Made by a program: the position numbers and the translations under genes. Source: Sabethes cyaneus (lineage: Eukaryota; Arthropoda; Insecta; Diptera; Culicidae). From it: DNA of 64,000 bases. Shown in pieces: positions 22,776 to 33,880 of this stretch (positions are counted from its first letter, which is position 1; each line of letters opens with the position of its first letter). The notes beneath the pieces were generated by a model. The model saw only the letters and a list, made by a program, of their open reading frames with translations, was not told the origin of the DNA and made no database searches. The DNA is taken from contig NC_071355.1 in assembly GCF_943734655.1 (NCBI RefSeq), positions 224,692,527-224,756,526 on the forward strand, in the 5' to 3' direction.

Positions 22776-22940
22776 CTGCAGGACGCGCTTTGGCAAATTC
22801 CGGTCATCTTCTTCGGTGATTTGGGTCCGGTAGGTGGGACGCTCGAACACCGGCGGATTGTCGTTGACGTCCTTAACGTGAATCACGACCGTGGTGTAGT
22901 TTTCCTTCAGGTTATCCGACGCTGCTAGACGAAGCTCGTA
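22776..22940 (-). CDS. CadN: N-cadherin-type protein, alternative exon (upstream member)
   Basis: A 165-nt phase 0-0 exon encoding 55 residues, from YELRLAASDNLKENY to DDRNLPKRVLQ. It provides the end of one cadherin repeat, the DVNDNPPVF linker with the standard calcium-binding residues, and the start of the next repeat. The preceding exon ends RKR and the following one starts VTASDGD, so either alternative joins without a frame change. The acceptor follows a good branch-point match (ctaac, about 22 nt upstream) and the sequence caacacag; the donor GTCTCT lacks the consensus purine at +3 and G at +5. Compared with the 14.6-kb exon it is closest to the usual cadherin consensus (NDNPP instead of NDMPP) and may be the default form. 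Which member is used in which tissue cannot be read from sequence. Confidence 0.92.
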
Positions 22941-25330
22941 CTGTGTTGACAGGGTGTTAGTTAAGAAATGAAAAAAATATTGGTTAATACAGTTCAGAGA
23001 GGTGTAGATTAGAAACGTGAAAGCTTTAACATGTTATTGACTTTATAAAGTGCTGTGAGTATAGCTGAAAACAAAAAAAAAACGCAATGAAGCTGCTCTT
23101 CATAGCTCGATTAATCATATTTATCGACGGTCCTCACCCAGTGGACGATAAAGAATAATTGTTAATTGAACCTTGCAACATAATCAATCAAAAGTGTCAC
23201 CACACAGCAGCATATCAGTTTTTAATTGACTCCGCTCGGGCTGAAAATTGGCGCTATTTCCCGCGTGATTGACGTGGTAGCGACCAATAGAACATTGCAA
23301 ATTCATTCACCGATATCGATCAGTTATCCCCCAGGGGAAACCATACGCGAAAAGTTCAAATTTATGACCTTTGAGGGCAAATTTGATGTGTGTGTTATCT
23401 TTATTATTAGTATTACTTTTTGCATAATGATATTCGATTACAATTGAGATAAATATTTGTTGAAACAAAAAATCCATTTGCTAACATTCTAAAAACGGTA
23501 CAATTCACAATAATATTCTCCGAAAATAATACGTGACTTCGTCGACTGCGTATGCACCGAAACTTCCGCGTTGATAAATGCGGATTAACGACTTCTTTCC
23601 GGTTCCATTTCAGCAAGCAGCAGGCTTGAAAGCAGCCGCAAATCTTCGTTATCCGGCGTAATGCCTCAATTTGTAATAAATCAAATCTTATGACTGCCGG
23701 TATAATATCGGTGTACCGCACACACCACCGACCAACAACAACGACAACGAAGGGCCAGCAAGGGCAATGGGAACTGGGAAACAGTCGGCGCAAAAATCCG
23801 TGTTCCAGAGCGGTTGATAAAATTCCTGTCCGTGGTAGGTAGATACTGCCACTGATTTCAACATAAAAATAAATATGACAGCTTTGGCCGCACTCCAAAG
23901 CCCATTTTGGCGCACACACACGTGCCACCTCTTCAGTTGAAGCGCATAAATCTTTAATAAGCTATTTTTTTTTCAATAAAATAAAAATAACCGCTATCAA
24001 TAATGACAACGAACACCACAAGCGCACTACGAGTGCGGTATTGTCCACAGCAGTCCGAACGGACCGGCCGGCACTTTGGATTCGACACTTTATCCTTGTC
24101 GACCGTCTCTGATTGTGTAACGATGGTTTCCGCTATCATCATTCCATTGCCGGTTCGATGATAGTAGCCACTGGCAAAGACAGAAACTGATGGCCATTCT
24201 ACCATGTATGTAGTTATAATAACATTGCTTCGAGCACCAACCAAACAGGATATTGCTCCAAATAAAAATGACATTAATTTAATATAAAACTCAAATTAAA
24301 ATATTGAATCAAGGCTTTCATGAATCGGAACCTTTCCCAGCGGAGACAAACGGGGTTCACTACGGGGCCTGTAGCGAGCAGATAAATGAATGAAATAAAA
24401 TCAACCGCAATGTTATGCTATGGCAAACGAAAACATTCCATTGGTTTTCCGGACCATTGGGACACATTAACAACTCGGCGGAACGCCGAGTACAAGTATT
24501 TTTTGTTTCAAATAAAAAGAAGGCTTACCTATGTAGGAGCAGGAGGATTGCCCTTTCATGTCCGCCTGAATTGGCGACTGGTGCCGTAAACAAGACTCGA
24601 AGTGACGCGCCATAAAAGCAAACACCACCGGTTTGTTTTGGTGATAAATTACGCACAGTGTCATCTCGTAGATTAGGGCATTAATTTATAGGGCAGGGTT
24701 TTATGGAAGTCTGAGCTGCTGCTAAGCTGTTGGCAATGTCTTGCAACAAACCAATGCCAACGGAGCCAAGTTTTCTAGGCTTGGAGTGATACCGGGTATT
24801 TGTCATACTATTGTCGGAAAACAGCTACCCGAGTGTAAGGTGCTTGGATACAAGAGCCAAGATATTGTTTAACAATACGGAAAATTAAATTGAATTGACC
24901 GAATTTAACAACCAACCTCCAACACAACCAAAGGATCAACCTTGCCTGCTGCAATCAAATTTATGAGTATTTTTCTGTCGTTAACTGGCTCTGTTTTTTT
25001 TTCAATTATCAATAATATATGTAATTATGGCTTTCATATTTTCGCATTTAACAGTGCCCGACCTAAAATGGCGTTTCAGAAATCTTCAGCAGGAATTTTA
25101 TAAATTTTTGTTGTGCTTCAACGAAACAATAAAATGGAATAGCCATTGGGCAAATTAATTTTTTTAGATGTCCAAGCGCCATGCTCAAAATGCAGCTGAA
25201 AATTGTATGTTAATAGGGAAATACTTTCATGATGAAATAAGTAAATTTACACACATTGTTTGATAAACGGTTAGTTAATTCGTACGTGCCTTTAGATAGG
25301 CATAATACTGGCTCTCAGTGGTTCTCAGTC
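22941..25330 (-). other. CadN intron 5' of the 22.8-kb alternative exon
   Basis: Intronic; ORFs at 23413-23928, 23954-24274 and 24386-24664 have no recognisable domains. No terminal repeats seen. 24900-25330 is AT-rich without features. Confidence 0.45.
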
Positions 25331-25339
25331 TTTTATCCA

Positions 25340-25960
25340 GCAACGCCAATCCCTACAGTCTCGTGATACCATCCGATATGCGAGCAAATATAATAGTGGT
25401 TGGGTAACCAACCCCGGAACAAACCGAGGTCAGACTGGGAAGGGTTGCAAATGCTGTGCGTTGGTGATAACCTTGCCAGCCATGAGCGTCTCTTGACTGG
25501 TAGACGTTTCCTCGACCTAGTGAGCGTCTGCACCCTAGGTTAGGAGCGGCTCACGACAGCGTTTGACTCGGAGTGAACAGCTTAATTAAGTAACGTGTTG
25601 TCTCGGCACTTAAGATAGCAGCCGAGCCCCATCACGAGATTCGGTAACGGAGCCTTTGTGAGGCAGCCTACCTAAATCAAACTACTAAGAACTATCAAGA
25701 AAATGCGACTCAAAATGCTGGGCATGGCCCCAGGTAACAAAATAAGGATATAGAATGAAAGCTTGGTACCAGGAGCTGCAGATCGCCGAATTTTGTCAGT
25801 GGACAGAACCACGAGAATTTGGCATCGTGGCACTGCAGGAGATCTGTTACAAAGACGCGAAGGTGTAAAAGATCTGTGACGGCAAGGTCCACAGGTTTGA
25901 CAGAGCTCCGTACGAGCTGGGAACGGGCTTCGCATGACGCTCTTCTTTCATGGAGACAGG
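25340..25960 (+). pseudogene. 5' fragment of a non-LTR retrotransposon (endonuclease start)
   Basis: The + strand has a GC-richer leader (25340-25690) followed by broken coding sequence that includes GIVALQEICYKDAKV (near 25822-25866), which fits the ALQE motif of an apurinic-type endonuclease in LINE ORF2 proteins, then CDGKVHRF and TELRTSWE further on. Frameshifts and stops are present. It may belong to the same family as the RT pieces at 27690-28030 and 29806-30981. Confidence 0.55.
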
Positions 25961-26363
25961 CGCCTCTACGCTCGAAAATTGAAGCTTCTCTAGATGAAGT
26001 AACCTCCAGCCCACGAAAAGGGTGGTTTGATGGATAATACCAAGTTAAGAATTAGAATAACTTTACTGGCATAAAGATATGCGAAGGTGAACCAATCTCG
26101 TAAGGGAATGAAATCTGACACGTGTAGAAACGAGGAGAAAAGCTTGCCAAAAACGAGTGTGGGGCGATCGATAGGTGTAGTCAGTTCTTCGATGAGCACC
26201 TCAATTGCGATAAAATGGAAGAAGACGGAAAGGAAATTAACCTGGGAATGACCACAAATGATAGAAGCGTCCCGGCTCCCAATCTTAAAGAGATCTGGCC
26301 AGAAAACGGCAAAATGGACCAACCCGCAGTAGAACTCTTCAAACATGGTAAGAAACCATTGCA

Positions 26364-27628
26364 CAGTGGTCCAGAGGCGAAAATTAAGTGGAAAGTTTTT
26401 TGTGGTTCAAAATAGCTACCCACAATGTTCAGCAAAGTTATTCAACTCTAAAAGACAATTAATGTGAAATCGACCAAGTTACAGTTTGGCTTGTTACACA
26501 TAACACATAATAACTTTTTATAGAAAAGAAATAGCAGAATCATTTCTTCGACAAAATTGTAGTTAAAGAATATATAAATAACTTTCCAAAAGACATAATA
26601 GGCGTATTTTCCATAGTTTTTGACCCACACGGTGTTTTATGTAAAGGCCTCTCAAAAATCATTTTTTCGCTAATTACTCATATGTAATAGTTTTATTGCA
26701 TCATAATGTTTTACAAAGTTGTTTCTCTTATCAAAAGACATATTTTTGTAGAACATTACATGTATAAAATTCGTACGTATAACGAATTCTAACGTTTTTC
26801 TTGTGTTTTTTTAGTCTTTTTCAAAACAGAATATCTCAGAAAGGAGCAAATGAAAAAAAATCAAACTTGGCCGTTTATGAAAGCTTGAAGTTTTATCTCA
26901 AACTTTTGTGAAAATAAAAAACTGGTTTTTTGTCTAACTCGAGTAATTTAAGTTTAATTATTCCATGTTTGACCATTTTCTACTATGCAGCATTTTCTAA
27001 TATCTTCTTGAAAACGATCAGAGCCAACATGCAATAGTCAAAACAAAATTTGACGTACCATGACACAATTTCTTCCAGTTATCACGTAAAATAGTCTTCG
27101 GATTTCGGATATAACATCAGTTTTCTATCTGCACGAGCTGTTCTGGATAAATATGTGACTTTCAATTTTCATTACTTTGCAAATGAGTTTTTTTTTTGTA
27201 GGAGCATGAACCACTGCGACCAATTATAGAGATCTATTGTGGTAACAACAACTTTGTAAAACATCATGATGCAATAAAACCATTAAATTTGAAGTAATTA
27301 GCGAAAAAGTGATTTTGGGAAGGTCTTTATATAAAACACCCTGTAAGTCAAAAACTATGAAAAATACGCCTACTATGTCTTTTGGAAAGTTATTTATATA
27401 TTTCTTAGCTACAACTGTGTCGAACAAATTATTCTTCTATCTCTTTTCTTCAAAACGTCATTATGTATTATGTATTTACAAGCCAATAGCCGAACTGAAA
27501 CTTGGTCATCGATTTCACATTAATTGTCTTTTGGAGTTGAACAACTTTGCTGAACATTGTGGGAAGCTATTATGAATCGCTTAACCACAAAAGTAAGTTT
27601 CCACTTAACTTTTGTTTCTGGACCACTG
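26364..27628. mobile_element. Foldback element with ~370-400-bp inverted arms
   Basis: The left arm (26364-about 26735, beginning cagtggtccag) is the imperfect reverse complement of the right arm (about 27225-27628, ending ctggaccactg). Matching internal landmarks include cacaatgttcagcaaagtt (26422) against aactttgctgaacattgtg (27543), and acataataggcgtattttcc (26593) against its complement near 27365. The ~490-bp centre is AT-rich without an ORF. Flanking bases are TGCA on both sides, a possible 4-bp target duplication. Confidence 0.8.
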
Positions 27629-27689
27629 TGCATTGGTAACGGCACTTCATTGGATTCTTCAAAAATAATGATTTCAAAAATTTGATTTT

Positions 27690-28030
27690 AAGGCACTATA
27701 CGATACAGTCGATCAGCAACAGCTACGCAAACAATGAGCTACATAATATGGATTTTCAGTTAAACTGACACAGCTTTTCAAAGGCATTCTTTGTGCGTTA
27801 TTTAACATCGCATTTGAAGGTATGATTGGACGAGTAGAAATCAAAATGGCTTCAAATCAAAGCTCTTAAGTAAGAGTTGCCAACTTCTAGAATTCGCGGA
27901 CTTTCTAGCTAGAAATTTTGTATCTGCGGAAGCAATTTACGCGAGTCTAAAAGTGGAAGCTAAATAAATTGGACTAAGAATCAATTACGCCGGCGCTTGT
28001 TACATTAATGAAAGCAAAAATTTTGATGTT
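27690..28030 (+). pseudogene. Degraded LINE reverse transcriptase fragment
   Basis: Short readable pieces include LYDTVDQQQL (27694), LFNIAFEGMIGRVEI (27798) and EFADFLARNF ... IYASLKVEA, corresponding to YDTVDREQLW, LFNIALEGVIR and FADD-region motifs seen in the better copy at 29806-30981. The catalytic FADD reads FADF. Confidence 0.6.
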
Positions 28031-28371
28031 CAATGATCAGGTGAGCTTTCTGCGTCATATTTTAAAAGTGTGTTTACTGAAGCAGCTGGCAGTATCAGTG
28101 TATTCCCCATTGATACTGACGAGACACCAAACCAACTGCCCATTACTTGTATGGAAAACGATATTTGTGAGATCGATATCAACAAATCCGCTTGTCTAGA
28201 TGTGCTAACAAATAGTATCCTCAAGCAGTTTCAGCAAGAACTTGTGTTTCCGTTCACGACCTTGCTCGATACATCACCAGCCTCCTGCCATTTTATGGGA
28301 ATCTGGAAGATTTCTACTCCGAAACATAAAAAGGATGCTAGAGGTAGAGAAAACTATCGTGGAGTTACCCA

Positions 28372-28475
28372 AGCAGCACACTTATGACATTTCTAGTTGT
28401 AGCAACTTATTAATGACTGAAAATAGTCGTGTATCGGTTGCCACAACTGGATTGTTACAACTGTGCTAGTAGGGT
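28372..28475. repeat. Dispersed repeat, copy 2
   Basis: Matches 16689-16795 in order of motifs (ccaagcagcacac at the left, ttacaactgtgct at the right). Confidence 0.55.
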
Positions 28476-28559
28476 ACTATACAATTGGCTATTCCGAAAC
28501 TCTTCGATTCGTTGGTATATTGTTACCTTTACAAACAATGTAGTTACCCGCATTTATTC

Positions 28560-29103
28560 TGTGCATTATAGATTCTTGAAGAAGAAACCAATCGTTACAA
28601 ACCTGATTGTGTTCACCTCGATGGTTACGGATTGTATTACAAGTGAATTGCATTAATACTGTTCTCAGCAAAGCATTTGAAGCCGTTAGCATTAAGCATC
28701 CTGCAGGCAGTTGAAGATGTTGGTGCTCGAGGCTCACTGTACAACTGGTTGATATTGTATCATAACAATATAATTTAAAAAAAATTGTGACAACAAATTT
28801 TTCTCATTGACTGTGCCACTAGAGTTTCACAAGGTAGGACCATTGTTGTACGCGATTCTCATGAACAAATTACCTGAAGATATCTTCCATGCAGTAATTC
28901 TAATTTATGCAAACGAAGTAAAAATCTTTTTACCTATCACGTTCATGGATGATTGCCTACAATTACAGCTCGACCTAGGACATGTTGGAAAGTATTATGA
29001 AAACCGTGTATTAATATTAAAGGTAAATGCGGAAAAGCGTTCAGTAATGACATTCACGAGAAAAGTTAGCCCAGTTAATTTTTCGATTACTTACATTCAG
29101 TGA
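28560..29103 (+). pseudogene. Jockey-type reverse transcriptase fragment
   Basis: The frame 28807-29103 includes HKVGPLLYAILMNKLPEDIF, then LIYANEVKIFLP where the family has YADD, and SVMTFTRKVSPV, the usual C-terminal RT segment. The ADD motif has become ANE, so the enzyme would be inactive, and the frame upstream is broken. A related fragment lies at 33135-33300. Confidence 0.7.
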
Positions 29104-29387
29104 GTAGAAGGAATCCAGACGTAATTTATTAGATTGGCTCTTACGAATCTCGAATGGAACGCCGAACAGCTACCACCTTTTCACGACCTATGCTATTTGG
29201 TGGACGGTCCCCTCGAGGCGTACAATAGCCGAACTGCCGATTACTTCCAGAACGAACCAACTTCCGTCTTCATGAACACCTTCGATACACTTCAGAAAAT
29301 AGTAACCATTGACATAAGCCCAGATATAGTTAGATGTAGGCTTAGATTTTATTTTTGAGGGTAACTATATTACTGCCAATCATATTA

Positions 29388-29803
29388 CAGTGGACCCCCG
29401 TTCGTTTGAACGATTCCTCATGCAAACTAACGGGGTTCGTTTTTAATTTGAACAACTAGCAACCCTAAATATGCTGAAACTTGTATGAACTGGCCGCCCT
29501 GCTCTTTGTTATTGTTTTGGTGGTTTGATTTAGTCTCGTTTAGTTGGTAGTTGCAAGCAGCGAATATGTTATTCTCCGATCGGATTTCTATGGTAATCGT
29601 TGGGAAACGAAATGTGAAACTGAATAAACTAGGATTAAACACGCTAGATCAGTACAAAAAAATTGTGTTTCTGTGAATTGTCTGCGAAGACAATGTTGAG
29701 AATGACATTTGAACCATTTTTAATTTGCACATCGTGCAAACCAGCGGGGTTCAAATTAAAAAGTGTTCAGATTAAAAACGGTCAAACGAACGGGGGTCCA
29801 CGG
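29388..29803. mobile_element. pogo/Tigger-like MITE with TA target sites
   Basis: Left end cagtggacccccgttcgttt and right end aaacgaacgggggtccacgg are inverted repeats (one mismatch near the tip). TA dinucleotides flank both ends (29386-29387 and 29804-29805). Secondary inverted motifs (tttaatttgaac near 29440, gttcaaattaaaaa near 29750) lie inside. The CAGTGG-AC-type tips and TA target are typical of the pogo branch of Tc1/mariner. No transposase ORF. Confidence 0.85.
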
Positions 29804-29805
29804 TA

Positions 29806-30981
29806 TATTATTAAATAACTACAAAATTTTCACTCTCCGACAAATCCTTCAGAAATGTCGGAAGTACAACGTACACACGTATCATATTTTAGTGGAATTA
29901 AAGGCAGCATGCGCTACAGTCGAGCGCGAACAGTTATGGCACATAATGCACGTGAACGGTTTTCCGGACAAACTGACGCGGCTGGTCAAAGCTACCCTGG
30001 AGCGAGTAACGTGCTACGTGAGTGTTTCGGAGGCACTCTCGAGTTCCTTCGAATCACGTAGAGGGTTGCGGCAAGGGGATGGACTGTCATGTATCTTATT
30101 TAACATCGCTATTGAAGGTGTGATCCGTCGAGAGGTTCATCGAAGCGAGAGAAAAAATCGTCAGAAAAAGTAGCCAACACCAAGCATTCGCCGACGACCT
30201 TGACATCATTACTAGAAACCTTTGGACGGCGGAGGCAAACTAAGCTAGACTAAAAACGGAGGTAGGAAGGATTGGGTTACAAACAAATCAATGCGTCGAA
30301 AACCAAATATATGGTGTGAAGAGGCTCCAGAGAAAATATCGTTCGCTTCTCACAGATAGTGACTATAGATGGCGATGAATTGGAAGTAATTGATGAGTTC
30401 AAATATTTGGGATTTCTGGTCAACGCCGACATTAATGCGAGTAAGGATATTCAACGACGTAATCAAGTTGGAAGTCGTGCCTACTTTTACCTGCGCAAGA
30501 CGCTTCGATCAAGCAGCATACGTCGCCGCACGAAGCTGACGATGTACAAATCGCTAATCATACCGGTAGTCCTCTATGAACTTGAGACAATAATTTTGCT
30601 TACGGAAGACATACGTCCACTTGTCGTGTTTGAACTAAAGGTATTACAGACTATTTTGGCGGAGTACAAAAAGAAAGCTGAGAGTGGCGTAGGCGTATGA
30701 ACCATGTGCTGCAGGCACTACTTGGCGAGATTCCTTTCGTACAACAGGCGAAAGTTGGTAGACTATGGAGGGCCGGCCACGTCGAAAGGTTGCCGGACGA
30801 TTGTGCAGTCAGATCGCTCGAATACGTTGAAACCAACTTGCGTGCATCGAGACACTCAATGAATTGGCTACGAGTAGCCCAGGACTGAGTACAGAGTAGA
30901 GAGAAAATCTTGATTCTCCAAGCGCACACCCAGGCTCTACGAATAAGAAGAAGAAGAAGAAGAAGAAGAAGAAAAAGAAGC
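29806..30981 (+). pseudogene. 5'-truncated LINE reverse transcriptase with (AAG)n tail
   Basis: Broken ORF2 of a non-LTR element. Pieces in order: ILVELKAACATVEREQLWHI (about 29890), SSFESRRGLRQGDGLSC and LFNIAIEGVIRREV (30045-30140), an intact FADDLDII (30187, in another frame), FKYLGFLVNADI (30400), RRRTKLTMYKSLIIPV (30515) and GRLWRAGHVERLPDD (30757). The tail is (aag)n at 30944-30980. The catalytic FADD is intact but at least one frameshift separates it from the upstream motifs. The left end abuts the pogo-like MITE, which probably inserted at the truncated edge. Confidence 0.85.
30944..30980. repeat. (AAG)n tail
   Basis: Short trinucleotide run with one impurity, at the 3' end of the LINE fragment; such tails are characteristic of target-primed insertion in several LINE clades. 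Confidence 0.85.
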
Positions 30982-30983
30982 CC

Positions 30984-31290
30984 TGTATGTCGTCCTCTAG
31001 CGCAGTTGCCTCAATTCTTTCCATAAGTTTTGCTTAGCGCGCCCAGCTAATTTTTCATCAACAGCCTTTAAAAACTCCAATACCAACTTTTGATGGTAAA
31101 TAGGAGAATTGGCATCGATGTAAGGCGATGTCTCATTGGACATTGTACCGATTCCAATGCAATTAAGTTGCGCTGTTGTTTACTTAATTCATTGATTGGT
31201 GCAGCAGCAGGAATATCTGATTCCAGGACACTTATAGAAAAGAATTTTAATAATTTTAATTGAATAATTTTAATTTTTAAGTGCATGGGA
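30984..31290. repeat. Dispersed repeat, copy 1 of a pair
   Basis: Collinear with 33640-33880 (acagcctttaaaaac, taccaacttttgatggtaaa, gagaattgg, tgtaaggcg, ttgtaccgat). Both copies follow LINE sequence, so it may be part of that element or a shared neighbour. Confidence 0.65.
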
Positions 31291-31299
31291 AATATTTGG

Positions 31300-31700
31300 C
31301 AAGCGATTGGAGGATAAGCGTCTCTGGATAGTTAACTATGAAAAAGATAATGAAAGAATCTCACACTGAATTGCGTGCATAGTTTGAAATTTGTTCCCAG
31401 CACATTGAAAAGTTGAAGTTTCTTGATCCTTGACCAACCTGTTGAGGGAACTACAGAGTTGTTCATCAATATGCTACTAACCTCGTGCCTTGATCTCATA
31501 ATTCGTAAGTAAACGCATGGTAAATAGCTTGATCTTGAAAAGATACTGGATTTTCTTAAAGATCAGTGCCGCGTGCTCGAGCTTTGTAAAACAGATAATC
31601 TTCCCGTTACTCAGATAAAGTTCCTTTCAAATACTCCAGGCCTGCCTTAGATCCTGGCTAAAGGTAAATCTGGACGCCCTTCGTGCGCCGCCGGCACACC
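31300..31700. other. Unclassified sequence, possible retroelement relic
   Basis: A short reading LEKILDFLKDQCRVLELCKT (31534-31593) is reminiscent of the gag-like part of BEL/Pao elements, but it is isolated and surrounded by stops. I would not rely on it. Confidence 0.2.
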
Positions 31701-31799
31701 CTTTGTGTTAGGAACTGGAACCGATGGCAAAGGTTCCAGTTCCACAACACAAGGTGCCGGTGACTTTGTTTACATGCTTATGTCAACTGGTGCAAGTTT

Positions 31800-33115
31800 C
31801 GTCAAAATATTCCACCACGTTGCTGTGAGCAGTATGCAACTCGAACGACGTAAAAAAATCCTGCACAAACACCTGGAAAATCCAGAGTGGTCTGGGCCAA
31901 AGCTGGCGGAAGTGCGGAAAATGCCATACTCAATAGTGTGTAATGTTCTAAATGGTTGTAAGGAGAACCTAGGCAGATGTGAAAAGGCGGCAAAGAACTT
32001 TTAAGAAAACCGGAACTAGGGACTGAAAGCTGAGGACCAAGATATTGAGGTGCGTTAAGTCCTATCCTGGCATCTCCATCCGGGATATGACAAGAAGGTA
32101 AGATGCCAACTATCAAACCACTCGAAATATCCTCGCTCGAGAAGACCATAGGTTTTACAGTGCCAGTAAACATCCGAATTGGCACTTGAAGCAGATTTTG
32201 GCATCCAAGAAACGTACTAGGCATTTGTACGAGCAAGTTTTGATGAAATTCAACGGACGAAACCTACGTTAAAATGGATTTCAAGCAATTTCCCGATCAA
32301 AAATGATACATTTTACCATTAATGGGCGTGGCGATGTGCCAGGCAAGCATAAGTTCGTCTTTGTTGATAAATTCGCAAAGAAGCCCATGATCTGGCAAGG
32401 AATATGTAGCTGTGCACTGAAGACTGAGCCTTTCATCACTTCCTCAGGAATGACATCAAGTTTATACATGAAAGAATTTTACCATTCATTCGTAAACATA
32501 ATGGTAACGATGTATTGTGGTCCGATTGAGCTAGCTGTCACTACTGTAAAGAGGTGCTACACTCTTAAAGAAGTTCACCCGAAAATTGGTTGGATTTAGC
32601 TAAAACTTGGTTAAAACTACTCAAAATGCCCTTAAAGTGTACAAACTTCGATCTTGAGTAGTTTTCAACCAAATAATTGGTGGCAGGAACTTAAAAGTGC
32701 GTTATTTGATACAGAGAATAATTCAATTATCGGCAGCAAGTAGTCAAAATTGGTTGAATTTTTTACCTAAAATTTGTGTTTGTACACTTTAGGGGAATTT
32801 TGAGTAGTTTCAACTAAGTTTTAGCTAAATCCGACCTATGTACAGGTAGAATCATTTAAGAGGGTAAAGTCGTATGCAGCTAATGATGTCTATTTTGTGC
32901 CAAAAGAGATGAAGCCTCCAAGTTGTCCGGAGTTTTGACCCATTGAAAAAGTTTGGGCAATTGTCAAACAACGACTTCGGCAAAGCGGGCGGACAAGTTA
33001 ATAGTGCTAAAGAAAAGCGTTCAAAGTGGAAGAAACATGTTGATTCAGCTGCATCTTCAACTATGCAGGGTATGATGATAAGAAAAAAGTTTTTTCTGCG
33101 ACACTCCAGTCCCGA
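31800..33115 (+). pseudogene. Decayed ITmD37E-type mariner transposase
   Basis: Broken transposase of the Tc1/mariner group. Readable parts in order: an N-terminal helix-turn-helix region LERRKKILHKHLENPEWSG (31840), DETYVKMDFKQF (32254) in which the first catalytic Asp region is damaged, GDVPGKHKFVFVDKFAKKPM and IWQGICSCALKTEPFITSSG (32330-32450), an ASCHYCKEVL piece (32531), then after a nested MITE SYAANDVYFVPKEMKPPSCPEF (32872), a stop, and PIEKVWAIVKQ with the catalytic Glu. The PKEMNPP-type block and motif spacing match the mosquito DD37E family. Outer TIRs were not identified. Confidence 0.75.
32572..32862. mobile_element. MITE nested in the mariner transposase
   Basis: Two inverted arms of about 100 bp: ctcttaaag and ggatttagctaaaacttgg on the left against their imperfect complements ccaacta-type and gctaaatcc, tttaagag on the right. 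It splits the transposase between KEVL and SYAAND. Exact ends and target duplication are uncertain. Confidence 0.7.
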
Positions 33116-33134
33116 GTTATAGATTGTTCTATAA

Positions 33135-33590
33135 CTCCAATTTGCTCATTTACTGTACACTCTGGAATACCGCAAGGTAATCAATTAGGATCATCGTCGT
33201 TCGTGATTCTAATGAACAAATTGGCTGAAGATATCTTCCATGTCTTCCATGTAGGTATTCTAATTTACGATGTAACAATCTTTTTTCATTCAAGTCCATG
33301 GTTGAAGGCCTGTATTCAAATCATACAGCATAGAAGTAGAAGCTCAAATGAAGCTAACTAATGGATGATGACTACTGATGACAGCGGTTGATAAGTTCAT
33401 ATATTTGGCATCTTTTTTCATCGTCTAAACAACACAAGTAAGAAAATCAATGTTGCATTTGCACTGAGGAAATCGGGCCTTCTTTGCACACCGCAAGACT
33501 TTTCGAACAAGGAACATACGACTCCGCACGAAACTGATAATGTACAAACTCGAATCAGATCGGTATTTCTCCAAAGCCAATTAGCAGTAA
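33135..33590 (+). pseudogene. Two LINE fragments
   Basis: 33135-33300 reads SGIPQGNQLGSSSFVILMNKLAEDIF then LIYDVTIFF, a Jockey-like RT core with the ADD motif lost; it resembles 28807-28960. 33395-33590 (KFIYLASFFI, RKTFRTRNIRLRTKLIMYKL) resembles the C-terminal part of the LINE at 30400-30580. They derive from different families joined by nested insertion. Confidence 0.6.
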
Positions 33591-33639
33591 CGTTACCTTA
33601 AATTCCGTTCAGAATCTTTTTACCGAAAATGTTTTCCTT

Positions 33640-33880
33640 TAGTGTCGTTGCACGAATTTCTTCCACAAGTTTTGCTCAGCCCACCCGAATGATTGTTAAG
33701 CAACAGCCTTTAAAAACGCCCATACCAACTTTTGATGGTAAACATGAGAATTGGCCTTGATGTAAGGCGTTGTTTTAGAACATCATTTGACGTTGTACCG
33801 ATCCGGGTTCAATTAATTTGCATCATTTAGATAAAGCGGTTCTGCGCTTAACTCTTGACGGTGCATTCGCTGAATGTCGG
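33640..33880. repeat. Dispersed repeat, copy 2 of a pair
   Basis: Collinear with 30984-31290; see that entry for shared motifs. Confidence 0.65.
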
